The notes beneath the pieces are model-generated. The model had not been told where the DNA came from, did not search any database, and worked only from the letters and a program-made list of their open reading frames with translations. From Rhipicephalus microplus (Eukaryota; Arthropoda; Arachnida; Ixodida; Ixodidae), in the NCBI RefSeq assembly GCF_043290135.1, contig NC_134710.1, positions 276,850,776-276,914,775 of the forward strand: 64,000 nucleotides of DNA, read 5' to 3'. Positions within the stretch are counted from its first letter, which is position 1. Each line of letters begins with the position of its first letter. A program made the position numbers and the translations under genes. This document shows positions 49,523 through 58,541 of the stretch, one piece after another.

Positions 49523-49540
49523 TGGTGGAAGTGCCGGGGT
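49523..49540 (+). other. Primer-binding site
   Basis: TGGTGGAAGTGCCGGGGT begins three bases after the LTR. The leading TGG pairs with a tRNA 3' CCA. A start at the second TGG (49526) is also possible. The tRNA was not identified. Confidence 0.7.
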
Positions 49541-49622
49541 AAGATCCCGACGTCCTCCTACGTTCATTTCCCACCTGGAGCTCCGATCTGGTCGCCGATT
49601 GCACCCAGCCACCCACACAGGT

Positions 49623-50909
49623 ATGCAGACATCGGACCTAACGCCTAGCCCTAACGCTACAGCCCCTACGCCGGCGGCTGCCCGCTCTTCATCTACTGTC
49701 ACCAGCCCTCAGCGCGAACCGCCCGTGTTCGCGGGTCTTCGCGGTGACGACGTCGAGGAATGGCTTGACCTTTACAACCGTGTGGGTTCAGCCAATCGAT
49801 GGACCGAAGCAGAGAAACTGAGCTACCTTCCTTTCTATTTGACCAGCGTAGCCAAAACCTGGTATTTTAATCACGAAACTGACTTCGTTGATTGGTCGAC
49901 CTTTGCCAACAAACTGCGACAAATATTCGGATGCTCATCGGGTCGTTCCGAAGCCGCGAAACAGAAGCTGGCTGTGCGTCTACAACTGGCACATGAGTCG
50001 TACACTTCGTATATCGAGGATGTTTTGGCCCTCTGTCGCCGTGCGAATAAAGACATGACGGAAGATGAGCGCGTTCGCCACATCCTTAAAGGAATCGGCC
50101 CAATCGCATTCAACGCCTTGGCTGTTGGCAATCCCGCTACGGTTAACGACGTCATTTCGACATGCCAACGCCTTGACCAGTTGCAGTCCCTTCGGCTTCA
50201 ACAAGACAGTGATCCACGCCTGATGCCTCCCTCTGAATTAAAAACCCTTATCCGCACAATTATCCGGGAAGAACTTCGAGACCTTGAACAGCAGCGGTCC
50301 ACTGTCGCCTCCGCTCCGTCTCCACCATTCGACCTGCGGAATCTTGTTAAGCAGGAGTTAGCGGCAATGGCGACACCGACATCCCCGGTCGCTCCGCCAG
50401 CACGCCCGATGCCCACATACGCCGATGTGACGCCCAGGTCGACACCGGCAGCACCGGTTGTTCAAACGGTAATGCCCACATATGCGGAGATCGCTGCGAT
50501 TCCGCCTGCTCCCGGGGCATCTAGCTCTACGGATACTGCTAGTAGCCATTTGGCTGCTATGCGAGGTGGAATGACTGCTGCACCCTTGTATCCTCAGTGG
50601 CGTCAATCCCGTCCTGTTTGCTTTTACTGCGGTATACGAGGCCACATTTCTCGTTACTGCCGTCGCCGCCAGCAAGAGGAACGACGAGGCTATGCTGAGT
50701 TCGAACGAGACCGGTTCCGAAGACCAGATCTTTATGCTCCAGACACCTACCCGTCCGCGCAGTACCGGTCTCCGTCTCCTCCAGTGTCCCCTCGTCAACA
50801 TCAGGAATACCGCTCCTCCAGACGACGCTCTCCATCGCCCTATCGCCGCTCCGCATCGCCACTTCGTCCAATCATCTCCCGTCCTGTTGACCAATCTTCG
50901 GAAAACTAA
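49623..50909 (+). CDS. gag: Gag polyprotein of the Ty3/gypsy element
   Basis: 428 codons from the first in-frame ATG (49623, MQTSDLTPS) to TAA. Gag is the structural protein that assembles the particle and packages RNA. The N-terminal half is a retrotransposon Gag core: PPVFAGLRGDDVEEWLDLY, YLTSVAKTWY, FANKLRQIFG and YIEDVLALCRRAN. A Pro/Ala-rich linker follows, then one CCHC zinc knuckle CFYCGIRGHISRYC at about residues 333-346 for RNA binding, then an Arg/Ser/Pro-rich tail. The stop lies inside a 19-base overlap with the pol frame. No frame damage is seen. Confidence 0.95.
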   Translation: MQTSDLTPSPNATAPTPAAARSSSTVTSPQREPPVFAGLRGDDVEEWLDLYNRVGSANRWTEAEKLSYLPFYLTSVAKTWYFNHETDFVDWSTFANKLRQIFGCSSGRSEAAKQKLAVRLQLAHESYTSYIEDVLALCRRANKDMTEDERVRHILKGIGPIAFNALAVGNPATVNDVISTCQRLDQLQSLRLQQDSDPRLMPPSELKTLIRTIIREELRDLEQQRSTVASAPSPPFDLRNLVKQELAAMATPTSPVAPPARPMPTYADVTPRSTPAAPVVQTVMPTYAEIAAIPPAPGASSSTDTASSHLAAMRGGMTAAPLYPQWRQSRPVCFYCGIRGHISRYCRRRQQEERRGYAEFERDRFRRPDLYAPDTYPSAQYRSPSPPVSPRQHQEYRSSRRRSPSPYRRSASPLRPIISRPVDQSSEN

Positions 50910-50937
50910 GGATTGCAGTTTTTGGAGGGAAAACTGC
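50891..50937 (+). promoter_or_regulatory. Probable -1 ribosomal frameshift signal (gag-pol)
   Basis: The pol frame (-1 to gag) opens at 50891, just after a TGA, and gag stops at 50907-50909. In the overlap is the heptamer G GAA AAC (50900-50906), which in phase is directly followed by the gag TAA. Eight bases on is a hairpin: GCAGTTTT (50915-50922) pairs perfectly with AAAACTGC (50930-50937) around a 7-base loop. Site, spacer and stem have the usual geometry, although the heptamer is not the classic X-XXY-YYZ form. Confidence 0.75.
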
Positions 50938-53900
50938 GTCCCGTCGACCAACAAAAATACCTCCTGTTCGCCCAGCTAATATGTTGTCAGTGACTATTGA
51001 AGGTATTCCTGTGCAAGCTCTCGTTGACACCGGTGCAACCACTTCTGTTTTGCGTAGTGACTTGTGCTCGCGCCTCCGTAAAGTCAGAACGCCCTATGTG
51101 GGACCTGTGTTGCGTGGGGCAAATAACGTGCTGATTCAACCTGACGGACAGTGTACGGCTCGTGTTTCTATTGATGGTATACGTCACCACATCGAGATGA
51201 TTGTGTTGCCCACGTGCATTCATGAACTTATCCTTGGTTGGGACTTTCTGCATTCCGCTTCCGCTGTTATATCCTTTAAAGAGAACGTCATTCACATAAC
51301 GGATACAACGGATGCGCCCATTCCAGTTTCATCACCCTCGATCTCCAACTTGGTCATTGTTGAAGACTGCGTCCTGCACCCTGGTCACGAACACGTGATA
51401 GCTGTCGCATCTACCCAAGTAACCGACGGTGATGCACTTGTGGCTCCTTCGTTTCGCTGCACCTCCCGTGGAATTCTCGTCGCCTCTTGCCTCCTCCGGT
51501 TTTCCTCTGGCTGCGCTTTTCTGCCCGTTTCTAACACAACTGCAGAATCTGTGCTGCTGCCCAAGGGAATGACAGTGGCAAAGATTGACTTCTCTCCATT
51601 GACCTCCATCGCGACACTCTGCCCGTCTTCGTCACCAGTACCAGCTCCAGGTTCACGTTCTTTCCCTTTTCGACCTGTCATTGGTTCAGACCTCACACCA
51701 AAACAGTCTGAAGCACTATTGGCCCTTTTGGCTAAGCACAAAGCCTGCTTTGATAGCTGTACCACAACACTGAGTCAGACTTCCGCGGCTGTACATCGCA
51801 TTGAAACCGACGGTTCTCGTGTGATACGCCGTCGCCCATATCGGGTTTCGCAATCAGAGAGAGAAATAATTGAAAAAGAAGTGAACGAGATGCTATCGCG
51901 AAATATAATACGACCTTCTTCGAGTTCCTGGGCATCTCCAGTCGTTTTAGTTAAAAAGAAGGATGGCTCTGTTCGTTTTTGCATTGACTACCGCGCGTTA
52001 AATAAGATCACACGCAAGGACGTATATCCTATGCCTAGAATTGATGACGCTTTAGACACACTGCAAGGGGCGAACTATTTTTCGAGCCTTGACTTACGAT
52101 CAGGTTACTGGCAAATCCCCATGAACGAGGCTGACAAAGAAAAAACTGCATTTGCCACACCGGACGGCCTTTATGAATTTAATGTAATGCCATTCGGCTT
52201 GTGCAACGCTCCAGCCACGTTTGAGCGAATGATTGATACTGTTCTTCGTGGCCTAAAATGGAAGACCTGCCTCTGTTACTTAGATGATATCGTTGTTTTT
52301 TCAAGTACCTTTGCCCAACATCTTCAACGATTAGACGAGGTGCTACAATGTCTCTCCAAGGCTGGCCTTCAGATAAATACAAAGAAGTGTACATTTGCCA
52401 GCAAAAGCATCAAAGTCCTCGGTCACGTCGTTTCCAAAGACGGAATCCAACCAGATCCCGAGAAGATCGCAGCTGTGCTACAGTTCCCTCGACCGTCCAA
52501 CCAAAAGACGTTGCGCAGCTTTCTTGGTCTCGCGTCCTATTTTCGTCGCTTTATACGCAACTTTGCTACCTTAGCGGCTCCGCTAAATAAGTTATTGGCC
52601 ACTGGTGCTCCTTTCTCATGGTCCAACGACTGCGAATCTGCATTTGAAATTTTGAAAGAACGCCTGACTTCCGGACCAGTGCTGCGCCACTTCGATGAGA
52701 GAGCGCCTACCATACTCCATACTGACGCAAGCGCACAAGGCATTGGAGCAGTCCTTCTGCAGCGTGATTCCACCTCTAAAGAGCAGGTTGTGGCCTACGC
52801 TAGCCGGACTCTGTCAACAGCTGAGCGGAATTACACCATCACGGAGCAGGAGTGCTTGGCTATCGTATGGTCGATACAGAAATTCCGCCCGTATCTCTAC
52901 GGTCGGCACTTCACCATCATCACCGACCACCACGCACTCTGTTGGCTTTCATCAATGAAGAATATGTCAGGACGTCTTGCGCGCTGGATACTGCGCTTAC
53001 AAGAGTACGACTTTACAGTTACGTACAAGTCTGGCAAATGTCATCATGATGCCGACGCGCTGTCCCGGTGCCCACTTTCGCTCTCTCGTGACAATACGTC
53101 CACCGCATCGCGTTCGAATGACTCTGACACCCAGCTTGCCTCACAACACGTATCGCTCGCATCGCTGGATCCAATGCAGCTATCTTCGAACTCCGATTTA
53201 CGTTCACTTCAGCTGGCAGATTCCTACTGTCGGTCTTTCATTGATCGCCTTCGCGGTGTCACTAAACCACCCAACAGCCGCTTGCGACGCCAGCTTCGAC
53301 AATTTCGCCTTCAGGACGGTGTGCTTAAGCGCTACATTTACCATCCCACCGGTAACAAGTGGGTGCCAGTTCTTCCCCGCTGCCTTCGTCTTCGACTTTT
53401 GGAAGCATTCCACGATGATATTGCTGCCGGTCATCTAGGCTTCCACAAGACCTACGATCGCATCAAGACGCGCTGCTTCTGGCCTGGCTTGTCCACAACG
53501 GTGGCCAAATACGTGGGCTCGTGCGCGTTGTGTCAGCACCGCAAGCGATCCACATCCCCGCCTGCTGGTTTCCTTCAGCCTCTTCCCTGTCCCACCACAC
53601 CATTCGAATTTGTCGGAATAGACTTGTATGGTCCTTTGCCGTTGACACCTTCCGGTCACCGTTGGATCGTCACTGCAGTCGACCATCAAACAAGATACGC
53701 CGAGACTTCACCTCTTCATTCTGCTACCGCCACAGAAATCGCCAATTTTTTCTTGAACTCCATCGTCTTGCGCCACGGAGCCCCTCGCGTCCTTTTGAGT
53801 GACCGTGGCAAAGCCTTCCTTTCCAAGGTCCTGGATGAAGTCCTGCAGGCGTGCAATACAGTGCATAAAACCACTTCTACATACCATCCGCAAACGAATG

Positions 53901-54469
53901 GCCTTACCGAGCGCTTCCACCGAACACTCTCTGACATGATATCGATGTACTTGCATCCTGACCACAAAAATTGGGATAACATTTTACCGTTTGTCACCTT
54001 CGCATACAATACTGCGGTACAACGATCAACTGGCTACAGCCCGTTTTTTCTCGTGTACGGCCGATCTGCCTCCTCGGTCTTCGACACGGCATTTTTCTTT
54101 GCACCGGCTCCAAGCAGTACCTCGCTCCCAGAAGAGTTCGCAGCCCGAGTCACACAATGCCGTGAAATTGCTCGCAAAAACACGGAAGCAACCCAAAAGG
54201 AGAGAAAACATCGCTGTGATAAAAAACGACGCGACGTGGCCTTTAATGCTGGCGATAAGGTTTTACTATGGACCCCGGTTCGAGCGTCGGGCCTTTGCGA
54301 GAAATTTCTTCACCGGTATGTTGGCCCATACACCGTTGTACGACAGACATCTCCAGTTAACTACCTCGTCACCCCGCTTCAGTCTGTCACTGACCGCCGT
54401 CTGCGCAGCACGGAAATAGTTCACGTCTCACGCATGAAGCCTTTTGTTACTCGTTCGGCCGATCTCTGA
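50891..54469 (+). CDS. pol: Pol polyprotein (PR-RT-RH-IN) of the Ty3/gypsy element
   Basis: Open from 50891; the first ATG is at 50981 (1162 codons from there), but expression as Gag-Pol by frameshift is more likely. Numbering from that ATG: protease DTGA at 16-19 and ILGWDFL at 84-90; reverse transcriptase with LVKKKDGSVRFCIDYR, SSLDLRSGYWQI, MPFGLCNAPATF and YLDD at 433-436; RNase H starting HTDASAQGIGAVL (Asp 582) and ending near DADALSR; integrase zinc finger H811, H818, C848, C851; catalytic core D881, D941, E977 with 35 residues between the last two (DD35E); GPY motif at 1115-1117. No chromodomain is seen. All key catalytic residues are present and there are no stops, so the protein could be active. 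Confidence 0.97.
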   Translation, partial: PIFGKLRIAVFGGKTASRRPTKIPPVRPANMLSVTIEGIPVQALVDTGATTSVLRSDLCSRLRKVRTPYVGPVLRGANNVLIQPDGQCTARVSIDGIRHHIEMIVLPTCIHELILGWDFLHSASAVISFKENVIHITDTTDAPIPVSSPSISNLVIVEDCVLHPGHEHVIAVASTQVTDGDALVAPSFRCTSRGILVASCLLRFSSGCAFLPVSNTTAESVLLPKGMTVAKIDFSPLTSIATLCPSSSPVPAPGSRSFPFRPVIGSDLTPKQSEALLALLAKHKACFDSCTTTLSQTSAAVHRIETDGSRVIRRRPYRVSQSEREIIEKEVNEMLSRNIIRPSSSSWASPVVLVKKKDGSVRFCIDYRALNKITRKDVYPMPRIDDALDTLQGANYFSSLDLRSGYWQIPMNEADKEKTAFATPDGLYEFNVMPFGLCNAPATFERMIDTVLRGLKWKTCLCYLDDIVVFSSTFAQHLQRLDEVLQCLSKAGLQINTKKCTFASKSIKVLGHVVSKDGIQPDPEKIAAVLQFPRPSNQKTLRSFLGLASYFRRFIRNFATLAAPLNKLLATGAPFSWSNDCESAFEILKERLTSGPVLRHFDERAPTILHTDASAQGIGAVLLQRDSTSKEQVVAYASRTLSTAERNYTITEQECLAIVWSIQKFRPYLYGRHFTIITDHHALCWLSSMKNMSGRLARWILRLQEYDFTVTYKSGKCHHDADALSRCPLSLSRDNTSTASRSNDSDTQLASQHVSLASLDPMQLSSNSDLRSLQLADSYCRSFIDRLRGVTKPPNSRLRRQLRQFRLQDGVLKRYIYHPTGNKWVPVLPRCLRLRLLEAFHDDIAAGHLGFHKTYDRIKTRCFWPGLSTTVAKYVGSCALCQHRKRSTSPPAGFLQPLPCPTTPFEFVGIDLYGPLPLTPSGHRWIVTAVDHQTRYAETSPLHSATATEIANFFLNSIVLRHGAPRVLLSDRGKAFLSKVLDEVLQACNTVHKTTSTYHPQTNGLTERFHRTLSDMISMYLHPDHKNWDNILPFVTFAYNTAVQRSTGYSPFFLVYGRSASSVFDTAFFFAPAPSSTSLPEEFAARVTQCREIARKNTEATQKERKHRCDKKRRDVAFNAGDKVLLWTPVRASGLCEKFLHRYVGPYTVVRQTSPVNYLVTPLQSVTDRRLRSTEIVHVSRMKPFVTRSADL

Positions 54470-54494
54470 CTGGCGGCCAGGTTGGCCGCTTCGC

Positions 54495-54509
54495 AGAGGG
54501 GGGGGGAAA
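54495..54509 (+). other. Polypurine tract
   Basis: AGAGGGGGGGGGAAA ends two bases before the 3' LTR and would prime plus-strand DNA synthesis. Confidence 0.9.
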
Positions 54510-54510
54510 T

Positions 54511-54696
54511 TGTAAGCACATTCCAAGCATTTGATCGTTCTCACTTGCACATACCCATCATCATCGTTCTCACTTGCTCATACCCATCATCATCGTCCTC
54601 TCTCTTGGTGTGGTTCTGAGCCGAGCCAGACATCGCAGAATAAACGCTTCTGCTCGCCCTGCCTGCTCGCCGTACCTAGTCTGCCTGCGTCTTTCA
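54511..54696 (+). repeat. 3' LTR
   Basis: 186 bp, apparently identical to the 5' LTR by base-by-base reading, with the AATAAA at 54639-54644. Confidence 0.97.
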
Positions 54697-54732
54697 ATAT
54701 ATATATATATATATATATATGGGGGGGGGGGG
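54697..54732. repeat. (AT)n continuation and poly-G
   Basis: Twelve AT units, then 12 G. The AT part is the far side of the insertion target. Confidence 0.93.
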
Positions 54733-54839
54733 AGATAGTCATGACACTTGTTACATTCCGACATTTTTGCAATACTACGAGCCATCCCCGTTGTTGTCTG
54801 GTTACTTTCTCAGAGATACTGACCCCCTTCCCCAGCGAC

Positions 54840-55017
54840 GTGGCTTGGAGGCCGGCCGTGGCGGTTGCCGTATTTTGATGGAAGTGAACTTGCTAGAGGG
54901 CCGTGCACTGCGTGGTATCAGTGCACGTTAAATACCCCCAGCTGATTGAAGTTATCCGGAACACTCCACTACGGCCCGAGTAGCTTTGGGATGTTCGATC
55001 CCATAAACCAATAAAAG
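54840..55017 (+). mobile_element. SINE, old, divergent subfamily
   Basis: GGCCGTGGCGG head remnant, GTGCACTGCGTGGTATCAGTGCACGTTAAA body, CACTCCACTACGG and a CCCATAAACCAATAAA end. Closest to the 29186 copy rather than to the common form. Confidence 0.7.
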
Positions 55018-55287
55018 AACCTATAATATTATATTTGCTCTCGCAAAAGTGGGTGTACGATTGGATGGGGACACGATGGATTTGGGATTGAGGATTCGCA
55101 CTTTATCCAGTGTGCCGCCCCCTTCCACTCAGTTACGTCAATGATGAAAGTATGGTATAATGAGGTATTGTGCGAAAATGTCCAAACAACAAAAGCACAG
55201 TTACCGCATAAGTGTTCTTTTAGAATGGCTTGCATATAAAAGGAAAAGAAAAAATCAAGTTTGGAGAACCTGCGTCTGTTGAAGAGT
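55018..55287. other. No recognised feature
   Basis: Nothing supported. Confidence 0.4.
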
Positions 55288-55527
55288 TTGTATGGTGATC
55301 ACGAGTGTTGAAAATTGGGCGAGTTGGTTCGTCGTACTTGAACTGGTATAGCGCAATACAGGGAAGAAGAAACGGCCGAGCAGACCGACACAAGAGGACA
55401 GAGCGCTAACTTTCAACTGAGCTTTATTGTCAAACTGCATCAAGTATGTAGACCGGCGCAAGCATACAAAACCACCCAACGCAATGACAAGATTACACAC
55501 AACATCGCACCGTCACATATCACAGAT

Positions 55528-55777
55528 TCATAGGCGGTTATGCTGATTAAGGAAGGCCACTTTATGTTCAGATAAAGCCAAAGACGGGGCGCTGATACAC
55601 GTGCTGCCAGCTCTTGCTATACAATGCGCTTCTATAATTTCCCGAGTTAATTGTGACGGGTGCTTTTAACCACTTCATATTGATCAAACATGGGAGAACG
55701 TCCACAATCGCGACAGTGAATGCCAATGTGGCCCTGGATTGCTTTGTGAACATTATAATGGTGCTCTTTTAGCCTTT
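55528..55777 (-). pseudogene. Penelope-like C-terminal (endonuclease) coding remnant, left copy
   Basis: The minus strand reads RLKEHHYNVHKAIQ, then GHIGIHCRDCGRSPMFDQ, the end of a GIY-YIG-type nuclease module with a Cys pair. A one-base deletion after EVVK relative to the right copy shifts the frame before the LSEHKVAFL-type end. Confidence 0.75.
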
Positions 55778-55782
55778 CAATC

Positions 55783-55992
55783 CAGGGCCACATTGGTATT
55801 CACTGTCGCGATTGTGGACGTTCTCCCATGTTTGATCAATGTGAAGTGGTTAAAAAGCACCCGTCACAATTAACTCGGGAAATTATAGAAGCGCATTGTA
55901 TAGCAAGAGCTGGCAGCACGTGTATCAGCGCCCCGTCTTTGGCTTTATCCGAACATAAAGTGGCCTTCCTTAATCAGCATAACCGCCTATGA
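55783..55992 (+). pseudogene. Penelope-like C-terminal coding remnant, right copy
   Basis: Open for 69 codons to TGA: QGHIGIHCRDCGRSPMFDQ, LTREIIEAHCIARAG, CISAPSLALSEHKVAFLNQ. The LTREIxEA and PSLALSEHKVxFL segments are those seen at the C-termini of Penelope-like proteins. No RT and no promoter, so it is non-functional. The AATAAA at about 56091 is in its 3' sequence. Confidence 0.78.
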
Positions 55993-56197
55993 ATCTGTGA
56001 TATGTGACGGTGCGATGTTGTGTGTAATCTTGTCGTTGCGTTGGGTGGTTTTGTATGCTTGCGCCGGTCTACATACTTGATGCAGTTTGACAATAAAGCT
56101 CAGCTGAAAGTTAGCGCTCTGTCCTCTTGTGTCGGTCTGCTCGGCCGTTTCTTCTTCCCCGTAATGCGCTATACCAGTTCAAGTATTGTATGGTGAT

Positions 56198-57090
56198 GTC
56201 TTACGTTGCCGGTTTGGTCGTTCTCCCCATGTCTGTCCAGCACTGTGGCTCACCTTTTGTCTCCCTGTCGCTCCAGCAGCAGCAGAAAAAAATTGGTACT
56301 GGGCCTTTTGCAATCTTTCGCTGCGGGGGTCCTCAGCGGTGTTCACTCACTCTCTTGGTGCGTGGGTATGCTAGTAATTATTTGCACGGCCGGGGAGACG
56401 GAAGTGACTAAATTTTCGCTTTGCTACGAAATCAGCCATTGCCGAACGGAAAATTAAGTGGCCTCCTTCGGCGGCGTTCAAGCGGCGTCTTGTATTGTGT
56501 AGTCGACAGCCGTGGTTCCTTGCCGAATTCAAATTTGCCCCCTCCCCCACTTTCCTTGCTAGACAGCACAATAGGCAGACAGCTCCACACGCACTGATTA
56601 TTTCCAAGCAATCAGGATGAAACAACCGCAACAGCCCAATTCAACCCCGCCAGCCTGTGTCTTAACATGGAGGAAGCGAACTCCAGGACCTCTGTATACA
56701 CGCACTCTGCTAGTAGGTGACCTCCTACTGCGAAGGTCATTTGTACTAAAAGGAGTAATTGCTACGCGCTCTGTTTGCTTCACTCTCTGAATGTGTTATC
56801 GTTAGTTTCCCGTAAGAACGCTGCGCATACAAGGGCGGGCGGAAGATGCTGTGTAGACGACTCTAGAGTTACGTTATATGCTTGGTAGCATATATAGCAA
56901 CTCTAGACGCCTCTTACAGAAGGTGTTTATTAATCCCTGGCGCCTGCTATGATGTGGCGTAAGCGACTAATGCTTTAAAGCGAAAAAAAATTTTTTTTGT
57001 GGGGCTGGAGCTTGAATTCCGGCCCCCACGCTGCGAAGGCAGGTTTTCTAACAAGTCGCTTAACGCCTGCATCCTATCCGTGGATCGTAT
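56198..57090. other. No recognised gene
   Basis: Short frames only. Confidence 0.4.
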
Positions 57091-57091
57091 T

Positions 57092-57228
57092 CACACGCAC
57101 GCACGCACACACACACACACACACGCACACGCACACGCGCGCGCGCACGCACACACGCACACGCACACACACGCGCGCACGCACACACACGCACACGCAC
57201 ACACACGCACGCGCGCGCGCGCGCGCAC
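57092..57228. repeat. (CA)n/(CG)n compound microsatellite
   Basis: CACACG and CACGCA mixtures ending in a pure (CG)n stretch. The alternating purine-pyrimidine run could take Z-form. Confidence 0.95.
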
Positions 57229-57272
57229 TGTAACAATACTGATTGTTGTCCTAGTTGGTACTTGCTTAATGA

Positions 57273-57423
57273 CATGCTTTGGCCGCAAATAACACACACA
57301 CAAAGTAAAGAAATATTCAATGACACTTTGACTCACCACTTTGGCTCAACGACTCAACACTTTGGCCACTTGTACTTGTCGTTGAGTGTTTCTTTGCGTG
57401 TGTGTTATTTGCGGCCAAAGCAT
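57273..57423. repeat. Inverted repeat with ~35-41-bp arms
   Basis: Left arm 57273-57313 and right arm 57389-57423 share ATGCTTTGGCCGCAAATAAC and its complement, with GT/CA content inside. The right arm runs straight into the (CATA)n tract. Confidence 0.85.
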
Positions 57424-57804
57424 ACATACATACATACATACATACATACATACATACATACATACATACATACATACATACATACATACATACATACATA
57501 CATACATACATACATACATACATACATACATACATACATACATACATACATACATACGTAAATACATACATACGTAAATACATACATGCATACATGCATA
57601 CGTAAATACATACATGCATACATGCATACATGCATACATGCATACATACATGCATACATACATACATACATACATACATACATACATACATACATACATA
57701 CATACATACATACATACATACATACATACATACATACATACATACGTACGTACGTACGTACGTACGTACATACATACGTACGTACGTACATACATACATA
57801 CATA
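57424..57804. repeat. (CATA)n microsatellite, about 380 bp
   Basis: CATA units with CGTA and CATG variants clustered in two zones (57556-57650 and 57745-57790). Long open frames here are artefacts of the 4-base period. Confidence 0.97.
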
Positions 57805-58116
57805 TTTCGAGTGAGCATAAAAGCTCAAGGTGCAGGTGCTTCACACGGGCAATACCAGTGGCGCTGAGAAGTGACTGTCACCTAACAACGCGCTGTTACA
57901 GTTATCCTGCTTCGCTCGTGACGCTCGTATATGTATCGCTCAAAAACACGTGTGTATATTTTACTTGGCGTCTGTGGGATTCTAATGCTCGGAGTTCTGC
58001 AGATATTATATTGCACTGTACGTCCGTGCGCCGTTTGTCATTACATATGTGCATGTATCCGGGCCGCTGTACAATAGTATACATCTGAGATATTGCGCCT
58101 GACACGACGAAAGCGA
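57805..58116. other. No recognised feature
   Basis: Nothing supported. Confidence 0.4.
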
Positions 58117-58206
58117 GCGAAACTCCGCTGGAACGTCGAGTGCTGTCTATGTGCAGGGACGCACAGAGTGCTAGCAGAGTTTCGCCCTGCACGTAGACAG
58201 CACTCG
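58117..58206. repeat. Interleaved inverted repeats (A-B-A'-B')
   Basis: A: GCGAAACTCCGCT 58117-58129; B: 22 bp from 58137 (CGAGTGCTGTCTATG...); A' AGCAGAGTTTCGC 58173-58185; B' 58185-58206 (...GTAGACAGCACTCG). In RNA this order would give a pseudoknot rather than a plain hairpin. Confidence 0.8.
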
Positions 58207-58541
58207 AAGTGCTTTTCTCTGTAAGGTGGGTCGCGCTACCACTTTTTTTTTTTTTCTGTTATGAACACCCGCTCATGCTGTTGTCGCAATTAAAAGATAA
58301 CGAAATTCGCACGCCGCGGTCCTCGCCCGCTCGAGTAACGTGCAAGTTTCGAGAAGCTGATTTTCCCGAGCCACACTGGATCGCAAACACGGTGAGCGCT
58401 GCATCTCTCGCTTTATGTGGCTCAATTTATTAAGCTCTGCGACCGAGATCGTCAGCGCCTCGGCTACAATCGACCTGAGTTTCAGACTACGTCGGTGCCG
58501 CCAACCTGATCAAATGATTACTGAGCGCTTTCATAACGCCC

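Larger units (their letters stand above)
49334..54696 (+). mobile_element. Complete Ty3/gypsy LTR retrotransposon
   Basis: 5363 bp: LTR, primer-binding site, gag, pol (protease, RT, RNase H, integrase), polypurine tract, LTR. The domain order PR-RT-RH-IN defines Ty3/gypsy. There is no envelope-like frame after pol, so it is a plain retrotransposon. Both LTRs are 186 bp and look identical by eye, and gag and pol are open throughout, so the insertion is recent and possibly competent. The flanks are the two halves of a (TA)n tract; a 4-bp ATAT duplication (49330-49333, 54697-54700) fits but cannot be proved in such a target. Confidence 0.97.
55300..56185. mobile_element. Penelope-like head-to-head inverted dimer, locus 2
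   Basis: Two 3' ends of one Penelope-like element face outward: the left copy on minus (55300-55777), the right copy on plus (55778-56185). They abut at their truncated 5' ends with no spacer. The overlapping 407-bp arms (55335-55741 and 55778-56185) are nearly identical. The left copy runs 36 bp further into coding and has 35 bp more 3' terminus (GGGCGAGTTGGTTC). A perfect 12-bp direct repeat, ttgtatggtgat, flanks the whole (55288-55299, 56186-56197), so the dimer entered as one unit. Confidence 0.88.

Noticed and set aside
49599..49622. Gag start at 49599
   Set aside because: That codon is TTG; the first ATG in frame is 49623.
54470..54510. Search for an envelope-like gene after pol
   Set aside because: Only about 40 bases separate the pol stop from the 3' LTR, so there is no room for one.
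57317..58088. Several frames up to 175 codons (CMYV and YIHT repeats)
   Set aside because: Produced by the 4-base (CATA)n period on both strands.
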